Shown piece after piece: positions 15,213-23,594 of a DNA stretch of 64,000 nt. Made by a program: the position numbers and the translations under genes. Numbering within the stretch: position 1 is the first letter of the stretch; each line of letters starts with the position of its first letter. The notes under the pieces were generated by a model. That model ran no database searches. It was not told where the DNA came from and saw nothing but the letters and a program-made list of their open reading frames with translations. Origin of the DNA: Nitrososphaera sp. (GTDB lineage: Archaea; Thermoproteota; Nitrososphaeria; Nitrososphaerales; Nitrososphaeraceae); NCBI GenBank assembly GCA_039938515.1, contig JBDUUL010000020.1:35062-99061 (forward strand), read 5' to 3'.

Positions 15213-16361
15213 ATGGAATATCTTGCAATGCTTCCCGGACCAACTAACGTTCCAAACCGTGTAATGAATGCAATGCTTGCGCCGATAATTAATCACAGGA
15301 GCGATGATTTCAGGGTGCTCTACAAATCAATAGTTGAAAAGTCGCAAAAGGTGTTTCAGACACAGGGCGACATTGTTCTCCTGACCACTTCTGGCACCGG
15401 CGCAGTCGAGGCATCCGTCGTCAACCTCATAAAGAAGGGCGACAAGGCCGTAATTCCAGTAAACGGCGAGTTTAGCACAAGGCTGGCTGACCTGATTGAC
15501 AGCTGGGGCGGCCAGACAATCAGGATAAAGGCACCATTTGGGGAAAACCCGCCTTATGAAAAATTTGAAGAAGTCATGGACCAAAATAAAGACGTCAAGG
15601 CGCTTTACGCGGTCTATAACGAGACTTCAACCGGCACGACGATCCGCTATATGGATAAGCTCGGCGAACTGGCTGCAAGAAAAGGCTGCTACTTTATCGC
15701 TGACGCGGTGTCAATCCTTGGAGGCGACGAGCTCCCCGTTGACAAGTGGAACATTGACATCTGCGTTACAGCTGCGCAAAAGGCCCTTGCTGCGCCGCCT
15801 GGCGTATCGCCGGTTTCCGTAAACGCCAGAACCAAGAAATACATGCAGGAAAATCCGCCGCCGACTCAGTACCTGAACTTTAAACGCTACTTCAAGTACT
15901 ACGAAGAACACCATGAAACGCCGTTCACTCCGGCGCTGCCGCTTTACTATGCGTTCAGAGAGGCACTTGACATCGTGCTTGAGGAGGGCATGGACGCAAG
16001 AATTCGCCGCCACAGGACTTGTGCTGAAGCGCTTTACGCCGGCCTTAGCGCGCTTGGGCTTACGCCTTTCGCGAAGCCGGACGCAAGGAGCAACGTGATA
16101 ATAGCCGTCAATTACCTGGCGGGGATGGATGACAAGAAGTTCAGGGATCTGCTCTCAAACCAGTTCAAGGTGCTTATTGCCGGCGGCTTTGGCGACCTGA
16201 AGGGCAAGGTATTCAGGGTTGGTTCGATGGGTGAGGTTGGAAGGTACCATGTCATGCGCACCATATCTTCAATTTCGTCTGCAATGAACATGCTTGGCAT
16301 AAAGACAAACCCAGAGGCTACTTCGGTAGCGCTTGAAAAACTAAAGGCGCTTCCGAACTAG
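15213..16361 (+). CDS. class V aminotransferase (alanine-glyoxylate / serine-pyruvate type)
   Basis: 382 aa, PLP-dependent fold type I. Begins MEYLAMLPGPTNVPNRVM, the family's typical 'PGPT.VP..V' start; later LTTSGTGAVEASVVNL (PLP phosphate cradle), NETSTGT, DAVSILGGDELPVD (PLP-stacking Asp) and AAQKALAAPPGVSPV with the Schiff-base lysine (about residue 192). These enzymes move amino groups between alanine or serine and glyoxylate or pyruvate. TATA-like TTTAAATATAGG at 15171-15182 lies about 35 bases before ATG. Substrate cannot be told from sequence. Confidence 0.93.
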   Translation: MEYLAMLPGPTNVPNRVMNAMLAPIINHRSDDFRVLYKSIVEKSQKVFQTQGDIVLLTTSGTGAVEASVVNLIKKGDKAVIPVNGEFSTRLADLIDSWGGQTIRIKAPFGENPPYEKFEEVMDQNKDVKALYAVYNETSTGTTIRYMDKLGELAARKGCYFIADAVSILGGDELPVDKWNIDICVTAAQKALAAPPGVSPVSVNARTKKYMQENPPPTQYLNFKRYFKYYEEHHETPFTPALPLYYAFREALDIVLEEGMDARIRRHRTCAEALYAGLSALGLTPFAKPDARSNVIIAVNYLAGMDDKKFRDLLSNQFKVLIAGGFGDLKGKVFRVGSMGEVGRYHVMRTISSISSAMNMLGIKTNPEATSVALEKLKALPN

Positions 16362-16450
16362 CAATCTTTTTTCCGCTCCAGCAGTTCTCCACCCACTTTT
16401 TACACATTTTCTCTGAAACTTAATATTACCTGTACAGTACGCGGGGTTAC

Positions 16451-17215
16451 ATGACTTTGGATAAGGGTTCTCTCGTGCTGCTAGATTACACTGCTCGCGT
16501 TAAGGACACTAACGAAATTTTCGAAACTACAAAGGAGGAAGATGCAAAGAAAAGCGATCACTTTGACCCGACGCGCAAATACCAGCCACGGCTCGTGTCC
16601 GTTGGTGATGGCTGGGTTCTAAAGGGGCTGGACGAGGCCCTCACAAAAGCCGACATCGGCAGCCAGATGAACGTGGAGCTCACTCCCGACAAGGCGTTTG
16701 GCGAGCGTGACCCGGCAAAGGTACGCATGATTCCGCAGCGCAAGCTTGGCGACAAGGCAGACGAGGTTTCTGTCGGTGACGTCATCGACGTGGACGACAG
16801 GACAGGCATTGTCAGGTTTGTCGGCTCTGGCAGAATACAGGTCGACTTCAATCACAGGCTTGCAGGCCGCACGCTTGTTTACGACGTAAACGTTGTCAAA
16901 AAGCTCGAGACGGATAATGAAAAGGTCTCTGCGCTTGTAAAGAGATGGCTTCCGATAGACGACGACAAACTAAAGTTCGCGATAAGCGACGAGCAGCTTG
17001 AGATGGACCTGCCTGAGGAAACGTACCAGATGGAAGGCCTCCAGTCGGTAAAGGCAGGAATTGCAAGGGACATCTTCAAGAATGTCTCCAAGGTAAAGAA
17101 GGTAAAGTACGTAGAAACGATTTCCGCTCCCCAGCAGCCAAAGCCGGCCCCAGAGCCAGCGCAAAGCACCGAAGCAGCTGCAAAAGAGCAGGAAAAGCCT
17201 GCTGAGGCAAAGTAG
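16451..17215 (+). CDS. FKBP-type peptidyl-prolyl isomerase with C-terminal extension
   Basis: 254 aa. FKBP core at the N-terminus (KGSLVLLDYTARVKDTNEIFETT, later GWVLKGLDEALTKADIG, FGERDPAKV) with an inserted 'IF' chaperone flap, then the conserved NHRLAGRTLVYDV block (about residues 137-149) as in SlyD/archaeal long FKBPs. A further domain of about 70 residues follows and the tail is Pro/Ala/Glu/Gln-rich (PKPAPEPAQSTEAAAKEQEK), probably disordered. Acts in cytoplasmic protein folding. TATA-like ACTTAATATTA at about 16418-16428. Confidence 0.94.
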   Translation: MTLDKGSLVLLDYTARVKDTNEIFETTKEEDAKKSDHFDPTRKYQPRLVSVGDGWVLKGLDEALTKADIGSQMNVELTPDKAFGERDPAKVRMIPQRKLGDKADEVSVGDVIDVDDRTGIVRFVGSGRIQVDFNHRLAGRTLVYDVNVVKKLETDNEKVSALVKRWLPIDDDKLKFAISDEQLEMDLPEETYQMEGLQSVKAGIARDIFKNVSKVKKVKYVETISAPQQPKPAPEPAQSTEAAAKEQEKPAEAK

Positions 17216-17307
17216 CAGGCAAGGCTTTACCGAGCGCGGACTCACCCTTGTCATAGAGTAAAAAGGGGCAAAAGTTTATTACATTATAAAGCCAAAAAGC
17301 TCGCAGC

Positions 17308-17655
17308 ATGGAAAGCATTCAACAGCAACCGGTTACAATAACCCCCAAGGCGGCCGAAAAAGTCGCTGAATTTATGAAGCAAGAAGGCAACTCGAACCTT
17401 TTCCTGAGAGTATATGTTTCGGGTGGTGGTTGCGCGGGCCTGTCCTATGGCATGGGCTTTGAAGAAAAAGTCGACGATGACGACAAGGTCATCGAGCAGG
17501 GCGGAGTCAAGATAATCCTCGACAGCTACAGCGAGCGATACCTCAAGGGCGCCAACATTGACTACATTGAGAGCCTGATGGGGTCGGGATTTAAGATAAA
17601 CAATCCCAACGTGACCAAGAGCTGCTCTTGTGGCCACTCGTTCAGCACAGAATAA
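17308..17655 (+). CDS. A-type iron-sulfur carrier (IscA/ErpA family)
   Basis: 115 aa, HesB fold. Three ligand cysteines are visible: SGGGCAGLSYGM (about residue 44) and the C-terminal SCSCGHSF (CxC, about 109-111). Carries assembled Fe-S clusters to apoproteins, and would work downstream of the Suf machinery encoded at 40.8-45.7 kb. Start ATG preceded by TTTATTACATTATAAAG about 20-30 bases upstream. A T-rich stretch (TTCTTCTCTTTTTG) follows the stop. Confidence 0.95.
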   Translation: MESIQQQPVTITPKAAEKVAEFMKQEGNSNLFLRVYVSGGGCAGLSYGMGFEEKVDDDDKVIEQGGVKIILDSYSERYLKGANIDYIESLMGSGFKINNPNVTKSCSCGHSFSTE

Positions 17656-17798
17656 GCGTCCCTTTCTTCTCTTTTTGAATTCCGCAGCTCTTTTTATCTT
17701 GTTTTACGGGCTATAAGCGGCAGCAGATGCGCTGCAAGATAGGCTCTAAAGCCGTCTGTGCAAATAGATAGATTTTTTCATGATCAGAAAAAGGCGCG

Positions 17799-19064
17799 CT
17801 AGGGCCACAGGCCACGCGCCTGAATAGCCTCGACGACGCGGTTTATCGCCAAAAGCGTGCTGGCCTTTCGCATATTGACCTTGTACTTGTCATGCGTCTC
17901 ATAAACATCGAGGAATGCTTTAGTGATGTTCTTGTCGAGCCTCTCATTTACCTCTGCCTCCGTCCAGTATTCCCTGCGAAGGTTTTGTAGCCACTCAAAG
18001 TAGGACACTGTCACTCCTCCTCCGTTTGCGAGAATGTCCGGGATTACAAGGATCTTGTTGTTGAAGAGAATATCGTCTGCTTCAGGAGTTGTCGGACCGT
18101 TTGCAGCTTCGGCAACTATCTTGGCCTTGACCTTCGGCGCGTTCTTTGCGGTAATCTGGTTTTCAAGCGCCGCTGGAATGAGTATGGTACAGTCTGTCTC
18201 TAGCAGTTCCTCGTTTGAAATTGCCTTTGAGCCGCCAAAGCCCTCGACGCTGCCCGTCTTTTGCTTGTGCTGCCGCAGGCTGGCAATTGAAATGCCAGAC
18301 TTGTTTACGATCCCGCCTTTGGAATCTGAAGCCGCAACTACCTTTGCACCAAGGGCTTCAACGAGCTGCGACGCAAACTGGCCTGCGTTTCCAAAGCCCT
18401 GGACAGCCACGGTTGCATTCTTCATGTCGACCTTGAGCTTCTTGGCCGCCTCGCGCACGGTGATTGAAAGTCCGCGGCCGGTAGCCTCGTTTCTTCCAAG
18501 CGAACCGCCTATCGAGAGGGGCTTGCCGGTGATAATTTCGGGCTGCATGTAATTGCCCTTTAGCGCCGAATAAGTGTCCATAATCCAGGCCATCTCCTTG
18601 CCTCCCGTGTAAACATCGGGCGCTGGAATGTCGGTAAGGGGTCCGATAATGTCCGCAATGGCGTATGCGTATCTGCGGGTCATGCGTTCCAATTCTCCGT
18701 CGGACATTTCCTTGGGATTGCATATTATGCCGCCCTTTCCTCCGCCGTAAGGAATGTCTGCGACGGCGCACTTCCATGTCATCCACATTGAAAGAGCTTT
18801 TACCTCGTCGATGGACACCTGGGGATGGTATCTGATTCCTCCCTTGTAAGGCCCCCTCGCATCATTGTGCTGTGATCTATAGCCGGTAAACACGCGGATT
18901 TCCCCGTTGTCCATCTTGACAGGGAGAGAAACGGTAAGAACGCGCTTTGGATTTGCAAGGACCTGGTGGAGTCCTTTGTCGAGCTTGATGAGTTTTGCAG
19001 CCTCGTCAAGCTGTTTCAGTGCAACCTCAAACGGGTTTATGGCCACGCTCCGGGACGCTGACAT
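17799..19064 (-). CDS. gdhA: glutamate dehydrogenase (Glu/Leu/Phe/Val family)
   Basis: 421 aa from ATG 19064; the open frame extends to 19079, but TATA-like CTTAAATACAC at about 19087-19097 predicts transcription starting near 19064, i.e. a leaderless mRNA. Motifs: GPYKGGIRYHP, the catalytic-lysine loop PYGGGKGGI, the Rossmann GFGNAGQFA (about residue 215-225) and ANGPTTPEAD. Catalyses reversible oxidative deamination of glutamate, the main ammonia assimilation link to 2-oxoglutarate, fitting an ammonia oxidiser. Coenzyme preference not inferred. Confidence 0.96.
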   Translation of the reverse strand: MSASRSVAINPFEVALKQLDEAAKLIKLDKGLHQVLANPKRVLTVSLPVKMDNGEIRVFTGYRSQHNDARGPYKGGIRYHPQVSIDEVKALSMWMTWKCAVADIPYGGGKGGIICNPKEMSDGELERMTRRYAYAIADIIGPLTDIPAPDVYTGGKEMAWIMDTYSALKGNYMQPEIITGKPLSIGGSLGRNEATGRGLSITVREAAKKLKVDMKNATVAVQGFGNAGQFASQLVEALGAKVVAASDSKGGIVNKSGISIASLRQHKQKTGSVEGFGGSKAISNEELLETDCTILIPAALENQITAKNAPKVKAKIVAEAANGPTTPEADDILFNNKILVIPDILANGGGVTVSYFEWLQNLRREYWTEAEVNERLDKNITKAFLDVYETHDKYKVNMRKASTLLAINRVVEAIQARGLWP

Positions 19065-19116
19065 AAAAGATTTGAACAAAACGAGTGTATTTAAGTGTTG
19101 TAAATTGTTCTAGAAT

Positions 19117-19479
19117 TTAAGAGCTCATTTTTTGCGAGATCTGCGTCCTGAGTTCGTCGTCGGTTTTTCCTTTTGAGTCAATCCCAAGGCTCTGGGCGAT
19201 CTGCTCTAGCTTTTCCCTTTCTGTTGTGACAGGACCCGTAATGCGCGGCACGACGCCGCTGGTTTGCGCGGGTGGCGATCCATAGGAAGAAAAGCCCTGC
19301 CCCAGTTCCCTTTTTACCATATTTCTGGCCTTCTCGTACTCGCCAGCTGCCCTACCCAAAGTCCGGGACATCTGAGGCAGCCTTTTTGTCCCAAACATCA
19401 GGACAAGTACCAACAGGATAAGGATAATCCATTCCGAGCCTGCGATTTCTCGCACAAGCGCCGCCAGGACCAAATCCAA
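19117..19479 (-). CDS. tatA: TatA/E-family twin-arginine translocase subunit
   Basis: 120 aa. One TM helix near the N-terminus (SEWIILILLVLVLMFGTKRLPQ) followed by the characteristic FGTKRLPQ hinge and an amphipathic helix (RTLGRAAGEYEKARNMVKRE), then a polar tail. TatA oligomers form the pore for folded Tat substrates. Start is TTG 19479; a TATA-like TAATTAATTG at 19499-19508 lies about 26 bases upstream, giving a leaderless mRNA. No tatC in the window. Confidence 0.92.
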   Translation of the reverse strand: MDLVLAALVREIAGSEWIILILLVLVLMFGTKRLPQMSRTLGRAAGEYEKARNMVKRELGQGFSSYGSPPAQTSGVVPRITGPVTTEREKLEQIAQSLGIDSKGKTDDELRTQISQKMSS

Positions 19480-19552
19480 GTCAATCAGGGTCTAACAGCA
19501 ATTAATTACTTGCTGTGTTACATGACTGAAAATATGCCCGACTTGCGAGATT

Positions 19553-20176
19553 CTAGGCGGAGCCGGGCCTGAGCCGGTCAAAGGCGGCGATAAGTGTAGT
19601 CCTGCGCCGCTCTTCTGTGACTGACGCCCTTACGTCTTCAATCAGCATCCGGGCGACGTCGAGCTTTTTGCGAAGGCCGGCAACGATGTTGTCGTAAACC
19701 GCAAACGGATACACTGCATCGTAGAGCTCTTCCATCACACCAAAAAGCGACTCGGCATCCTGCTCTCTGCCTGTTCGCATCCGGTCGTAGACGAGCCGCT
19801 TGACCTCGCCGACGCAGTCCAGTATCCCCGTCAGGTATGACGGACCGGAGATCCCGAGGCTTTCGGCTGACGGAATCGGCTTGTTGTTCATGATGGCAAG
19901 AAGGCAGTACGCTTCGGCAAGCTCCTGCTCGGCCACCGCGACGTACTTGTAAAGGTCGCTCTGGGCAGAAGGGCGCAGCTGGTCGACTGTCGAGCGAGCA
20001 TTTTCCATCTGCAGGACGGCTTCGTCAAACTTGCCCTTGTGCATAAATATTATCGATTTGCTGGCCATTGCGATGGCGTCGCGGGAACCTCGTATCAGTA
20101 GCTCCCTGCGGCGCTGCACGTCTTTAAGCTGGCCGTCAATTAGCTGAAGAGAATTGCCTGCCGATGAATCAATCAC
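19553..20176 (-). CDS. translin family protein
   Basis: 207 aa, all helical, from GTG 20176. Features of the translin fold: an N-terminal REL..RGSRDAIAMASKSIIFMHKG helix, the central EQELAEAYCLLAIMN block and GPSYLTGILDCVGEVKRLVYDR, resembling the conserved 'DY..G..D..GEL.R' translin signature. Translin and TRAX form ring complexes with RNA-binding or RNase activity. Divergent from the Hjc gene across a 73-base gap that has AT-rich TATA-like elements. Confidence 0.85.
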   Translation of the reverse strand: MIDSSAGNSLQLIDGQLKDVQRRRELLIRGSRDAIAMASKSIIFMHKGKFDEAVLQMENARSTVDQLRPSAQSDLYKYVAVAEQELAEAYCLLAIMNNKPIPSAESLGISGPSYLTGILDCVGEVKRLVYDRMRTGREQDAESLFGVMEELYDAVYPFAVYDNIVAGLRKKLDVARMLIEDVRASVTEERRRTTLIAAFDRLRPGSA

Positions 20177-20249
20177 GATGGGATTTCGATCCTATTTTAT
20201 TCAATAAAAACATTGCAGAGGCTGCAAAACTTTAATTCTTCAAGCCGCG

Positions 20250-20801
20250 GTGCGGTACGTCGTGGGCAACATCCGGCGAAGCAGAGGCTACAACTTTGAA
20301 CATGCCCTTGTCGAGCGGTTCAACCGCTCCGAAGGCTGGCACGCAAGAAGGCTAGGGGGCTCGAGCACTGGTCTTCCAGACATTGTTGCCCTGAACAACG
20401 AGCGTTCCATTCTTCTTGCCATTGAGGCCAAGTCCGGCACAGGTGACATCCTGTATGTCCCACCCGACCAGATAGCCAGGTGCGTTCTTGTCCGGGACAT
20501 GTTTTCGGTGTACAAGGAACGCAAGATTGTCTTTGCGTTCAAGTTCCTGAGCAAGAAAAGGTTCAGGAGAAAAAACAAGACGGTTTACGAGCAGCGAAAG
20601 CTCGTCGAATACTTCAAGGTCGCGGATTCCGTCGACGCGCATGGCGACCTAACGGTCAAGTGCACGTACGAGGGGAGGACTTACAGCCTGAGAGAAAACG
20701 CGCAGAGCGTCGAGTTGAATCTGCCGGATTTTGCAATGCCGTTTTCCGATGAACTGCGCAGTACTGCCCAGGCAAGAATATCCCGACTAGCAAGCCACTA
20801 G
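20250..20801 (+). CDS. hjc: Holliday junction resolvase Hjc family
   Basis: 183 aa from GTG 20250. N-terminal NIRRSRGYNFEHALVERFNR plus RLGGSSTGLPDIVALN and AIEAKSGTGDILYVP give the archaeal resolvase nuclease motif: Glu, Asp in G-x-PDI, and Glu-x-Lys (EAKS). Cleaves four-way DNA junctions in recombination and repair. Longer than the usual 120-140 aa by a C-terminal extension of about 50 residues (from about residue 130) that looks folded (LTVKCTYEGRTYSLREN). GTG 20262 is an alternative start. Confidence 0.9.
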   Translation: MRYVVGNIRRSRGYNFEHALVERFNRSEGWHARRLGGSSTGLPDIVALNNERSILLAIEAKSGTGDILYVPPDQIARCVLVRDMFSVYKERKIVFAFKFLSKKRFRRKNKTVYEQRKLVEYFKVADSVDAHGDLTVKCTYEGRTYSLRENAQSVELNLPDFAMPFSDELRSTAQARISRLASH

Positions 20802-21027
20802 GCTGAGCTAACCCAAATTGGAATGCGCTTTCAGGCTCGGCAAGTGGGTGCCCATTTTGGTTATTGGCAACGGGCTGAAACTCGCATTGAATTTGTGAAT
20901 ATTATATAAGATTTATCTGTCCATTGGGCCCCAGATTATATTTACTATAGACATCTCGGCCAAATGCCTGAGAAAAATGTTCTAGATGTTTCTTATGCTG
21001 GCAGAGTAACGACAATGTTAGAGAATT

Positions 21028-22359
21028 TTGCACTACACAATTCTTCTGACATTGACGTTGCTTATTGCACCGCTGACAACGGCATTTTCGCCCACAAATG
21101 TCATGGTTTCCTTCCATGATGGCAGGGTCTCGAGTTATTCTATCACCGATCTTGGCGGCAGGATAGACCACGTCTACCAAAAAGTAGGAATCATCGATGC
21201 AACCCTCCCGCAGATCTCGGTCGCGCTTCTGAGAGTTCTTCCGGGCATAGACTTTGTCGAACCAAACTCACAGGTAGTCGTTGCTCCTGCGTCCGTGCAA
21301 GATGGGGGCACAGACAATTTCACCGGTTCGTCGCATACAGCGAGCAACGAATACTCGCATTCATGGGGTCTGTCTGCGATCGGAGTGAAGGCAGTCCATG
21401 ATGCGGGCTTTATGGGCAAGGGCGTCAAAGTTGCGGAACTTGACACAGGGATTGACTACAAACACCCAGACCTTGCGGCCAACTACATGGGGGGAATCAA
21501 TCTTGTAAATGGCAACAATGACCCAATGGACGACAACGGTCACGGGACGCATGTAGCCGGCATAATTGCGGCCGCCAGAAATAACTTTGGAACAATTGGA
21601 GTGGCGCCGCAGGCAAGCCTCTACGCGGTCAAGGTGTCTGACTCGCAGGGAAAGGGGACATTTGACTTGCTGGTTCAGGGAATCAACTGGGCTATTGAAA
21701 ACCACATGAATGTCATTACCATGAGCATCACCGGTTCGGACGGGAGCGAGGCGCTCAAGCAGGCGGTAACCGTTGCCCATGACAAATACGGCATTGTCCT
21801 TGTCGCAGCAGTGGGCAATGGCTCCTCCGGGGGAGTACTGTATCCTGCCGAATACGACGCCGTGATCGGGGTGGGTTCTGTGACAAGAGACGGGTCTAGG
21901 TCGTCGTTCTCACTGACAGGAAACAAGGTTGAACTGGTGGCTCCGGGGTCAGGAATCAACTCTACATGGTTCGACGGGAAGTACAAGGTACTAAGCGGCA
22001 CGTCAATGGCAACCCCTTTTGTCACGGGGACCGTGGCTCTCATCCTTGGAAGCGATGAAAGGCTCTGGAAGTCGAGCGGACTGACGGACGGCGACGGCAA
22101 ATGGACGCCGGAGGAAGTCCGTAACGTTCTCGACCACATGACAAAGCACCTGGGTTCCCCGGGCCGAAATGATCAGTATGGTTACGGCGAACTCAGCCTG
22201 AACTTTCCGACGGTCGTGAAAAGTGTCAAGTCAAGCAGCGACGCGGGCAGTACTAATGTGGCTTCCATCCCCGCGCTCAGCATGCTGCCGCGAGCCGGCG
22301 CAGGTTCTCTTTTTGGAAGCTTTTCGCTGGTTTCAGCGGGATTCCAGTTCTACAACTAG
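21028..22359 (+). CDS. secreted subtilisin-like serine protease (S8)
   Basis: 443 aa with N-terminal signal peptide (YTILLTLTLLIAPLTTAFS). Then an I9-like propeptide (VMVSFHDGRVS...VEPNSQVVV) and the S8 catalytic domain: Asp in AELDTGIDYKHPDL, His in NGHGTHVAGII, oxyanion Asn in AAVGNGSS and Ser in SGTSMATPFVTG. The C-terminal tail is Ser/Ala-rich and ends with a hydrophobic stretch (GSLFGSFSLVSAGFQFYN). Start TTG 21028 is forced by a stop at 21019, but the promoter geometry points to 20964 in another frame (see findings). Likely degrades extracellular protein. Confidence 0.93.
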   Translation: MHYTILLTLTLLIAPLTTAFSPTNVMVSFHDGRVSSYSITDLGGRIDHVYQKVGIIDATLPQISVALLRVLPGIDFVEPNSQVVVAPASVQDGGTDNFTGSSHTASNEYSHSWGLSAIGVKAVHDAGFMGKGVKVAELDTGIDYKHPDLAANYMGGINLVNGNNDPMDDNGHGTHVAGIIAAARNNFGTIGVAPQASLYAVKVSDSQGKGTFDLLVQGINWAIENHMNVITMSITGSDGSEALKQAVTVAHDKYGIVLVAAVGNGSSGGVLYPAEYDAVIGVGSVTRDGSRSSFSLTGNKVELVAPGSGINSTWFDGKYKVLSGTSMATPFVTGTVALILGSDERLWKSSGLTDGDGKWTPEEVRNVLDHMTKHLGSPGRNDQYGYGELSLNFPTVVKSVKSSSDAGSTNVASIPALSMLPRAGAGSLFGSFSLVSAGFQFYN

Positions 22360-22570
22360 ACCTAGGCGCGGATTCCGCGACCCCTGATTTTTCAGAAGCT
22401 TTGCGGAAGTTGCAAAAATCCGCTATATTTTCAATTCTATATAAATGTCCGCACAATCCTTATTTTCCAGCTATACCGCGGTTCTCGTAGTCATATTGCA
22501 GCGTTTCGGGTTTTTTCATGGTAATTCTTGGAGTGGTAGCCGCTTTTTGTCGTTTTTCTGGCATCAGAAC

Positions 22571-22580
22571 TACTTATATG
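22571..22580 (+). promoter_or_regulatory. TATA box of TFB gene
   Basis: TACTTATATG; about 26 bases later transcription would begin near 22602, which excludes the TTG at 22582 as start codon and supports ATG 22621. The upstream 200 bases (22360-22570) are AT-rich and carry no gene I can support. Confidence 0.55.
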
Positions 22581-22620
22581 CTTGATCCGTGATAATAATT
22601 CTGCAACTATCCTAGAAAAC

Positions 22621-23526
22621 ATGCAAACCTCGATTATATGCAATGGATGTAAGGACGGACGGGTCATTACTGATTCGGAATCAGGCGAAATAATTTGCGG
22701 CAACTGCGGTCTTGTGCTGACTGATCGTGTGCAGGAGACGCGTGCAGAATGGCGCGCATTTAATACCGAAGAAGTGACTGACAGGAGCAGAACGGGTATT
22801 CCAAGCTCGCTTGCCAGGCACGACATGGGCCTATCGACCATTATTGGCAAGGCGGACAAGGATGCAAGCGGACGCAGGCTTGAAGGACAGATGAAGTCCA
22901 CATTTGACCGCCTGCGGTCTTGGGACTTTAGGACCCAGGCGCACTCGCCGACAGACAGAAACCTCCGGCAGGCATTCAGCGAGCTGGACAGGCTCAAGGA
23001 CAAACTGTCCCTCTCCGACGCCGTGGTTGAAAAAACTGCCTACATTTACAGAAAGGCGCAGGAGCGGGGGCTTGTCAGAGGAAGGACCATTTCCGCAACT
23101 GTAGGCGCTGCAGTGTACATCGCCTGCAGAGAAGCAGGAACCTCACGCACACTCAAGGACATCGCTCAGATAGGCAACATCAAGAGAAAGGACCTTGCGA
23201 GAATTTACAGGCTCGTGGTCATAGAGCTCGACCTAAAGATTCCCTTGATAGATCCAATGAAGTGCATAGGCAGGGTTGCGAGCAAGGCAAACCTGAGCGA
23301 GAAGACGAGAAGAGTCGCACTCAATGTAATGACGCGGGTTGTACAGAGCGGCATATCCGCGGGCAAAGATCCAATGGGTCTTGCAGCGTCGGTCCTCTAC
23401 CTCGCGTGTCTCTCGACAGGAGAGAGCAGGACGCAGACTGACATTGCAGAGGCGGCAGGCGTAACCGAAGTGACCGTCCGCAACAGATACAAGAATCTAA
23501 GAAGCCAGCTCACTGGCTTGAACTAG
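22621..23526 (+). CDS. tfb: transcription initiation factor TFB
   Basis: 301 aa. N-terminal zinc ribbon Cys-x2-Cys (ICNGCKDG) and Cys-x2-Cys (ICGNCGLVL), B-finger/linker around ETRAEWRAFNTEE and DRSRTGIPSS, then two cyclin-like repeats (about residues 105-195 and 205-300), the second with a recognisable HTH for BRE binding (TQTDIAEAAGVTEVTVRNRY). Bridges TBP-DNA and RNA polymerase. The frame opens at 22582, but the promoter position supports this ATG. Thaumarchaea carry several TFBs; this could be one of a set. T-rich terminator after stop (GATCTTTTCCCCTTTTTC). Confidence 0.96.
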   Translation: MQTSIICNGCKDGRVITDSESGEIICGNCGLVLTDRVQETRAEWRAFNTEEVTDRSRTGIPSSLARHDMGLSTIIGKADKDASGRRLEGQMKSTFDRLRSWDFRTQAHSPTDRNLRQAFSELDRLKDKLSLSDAVVEKTAYIYRKAQERGLVRGRTISATVGAAVYIACREAGTSRTLKDIAQIGNIKRKDLARIYRLVVIELDLKIPLIDPMKCIGRVASKANLSEKTRRVALNVMTRVVQSGISAGKDPMGLAASVLYLACLSTGESRTQTDIAEAAGVTEVTVRNRYKNLRSQLTGLN

Positions 23527-23594
23527 ATCTTTTCCCCTTTTTCTGATTCCAAAGAAAAGTAGATAAGAATTCAGCCTTGATAGTCCTGCTGGCG

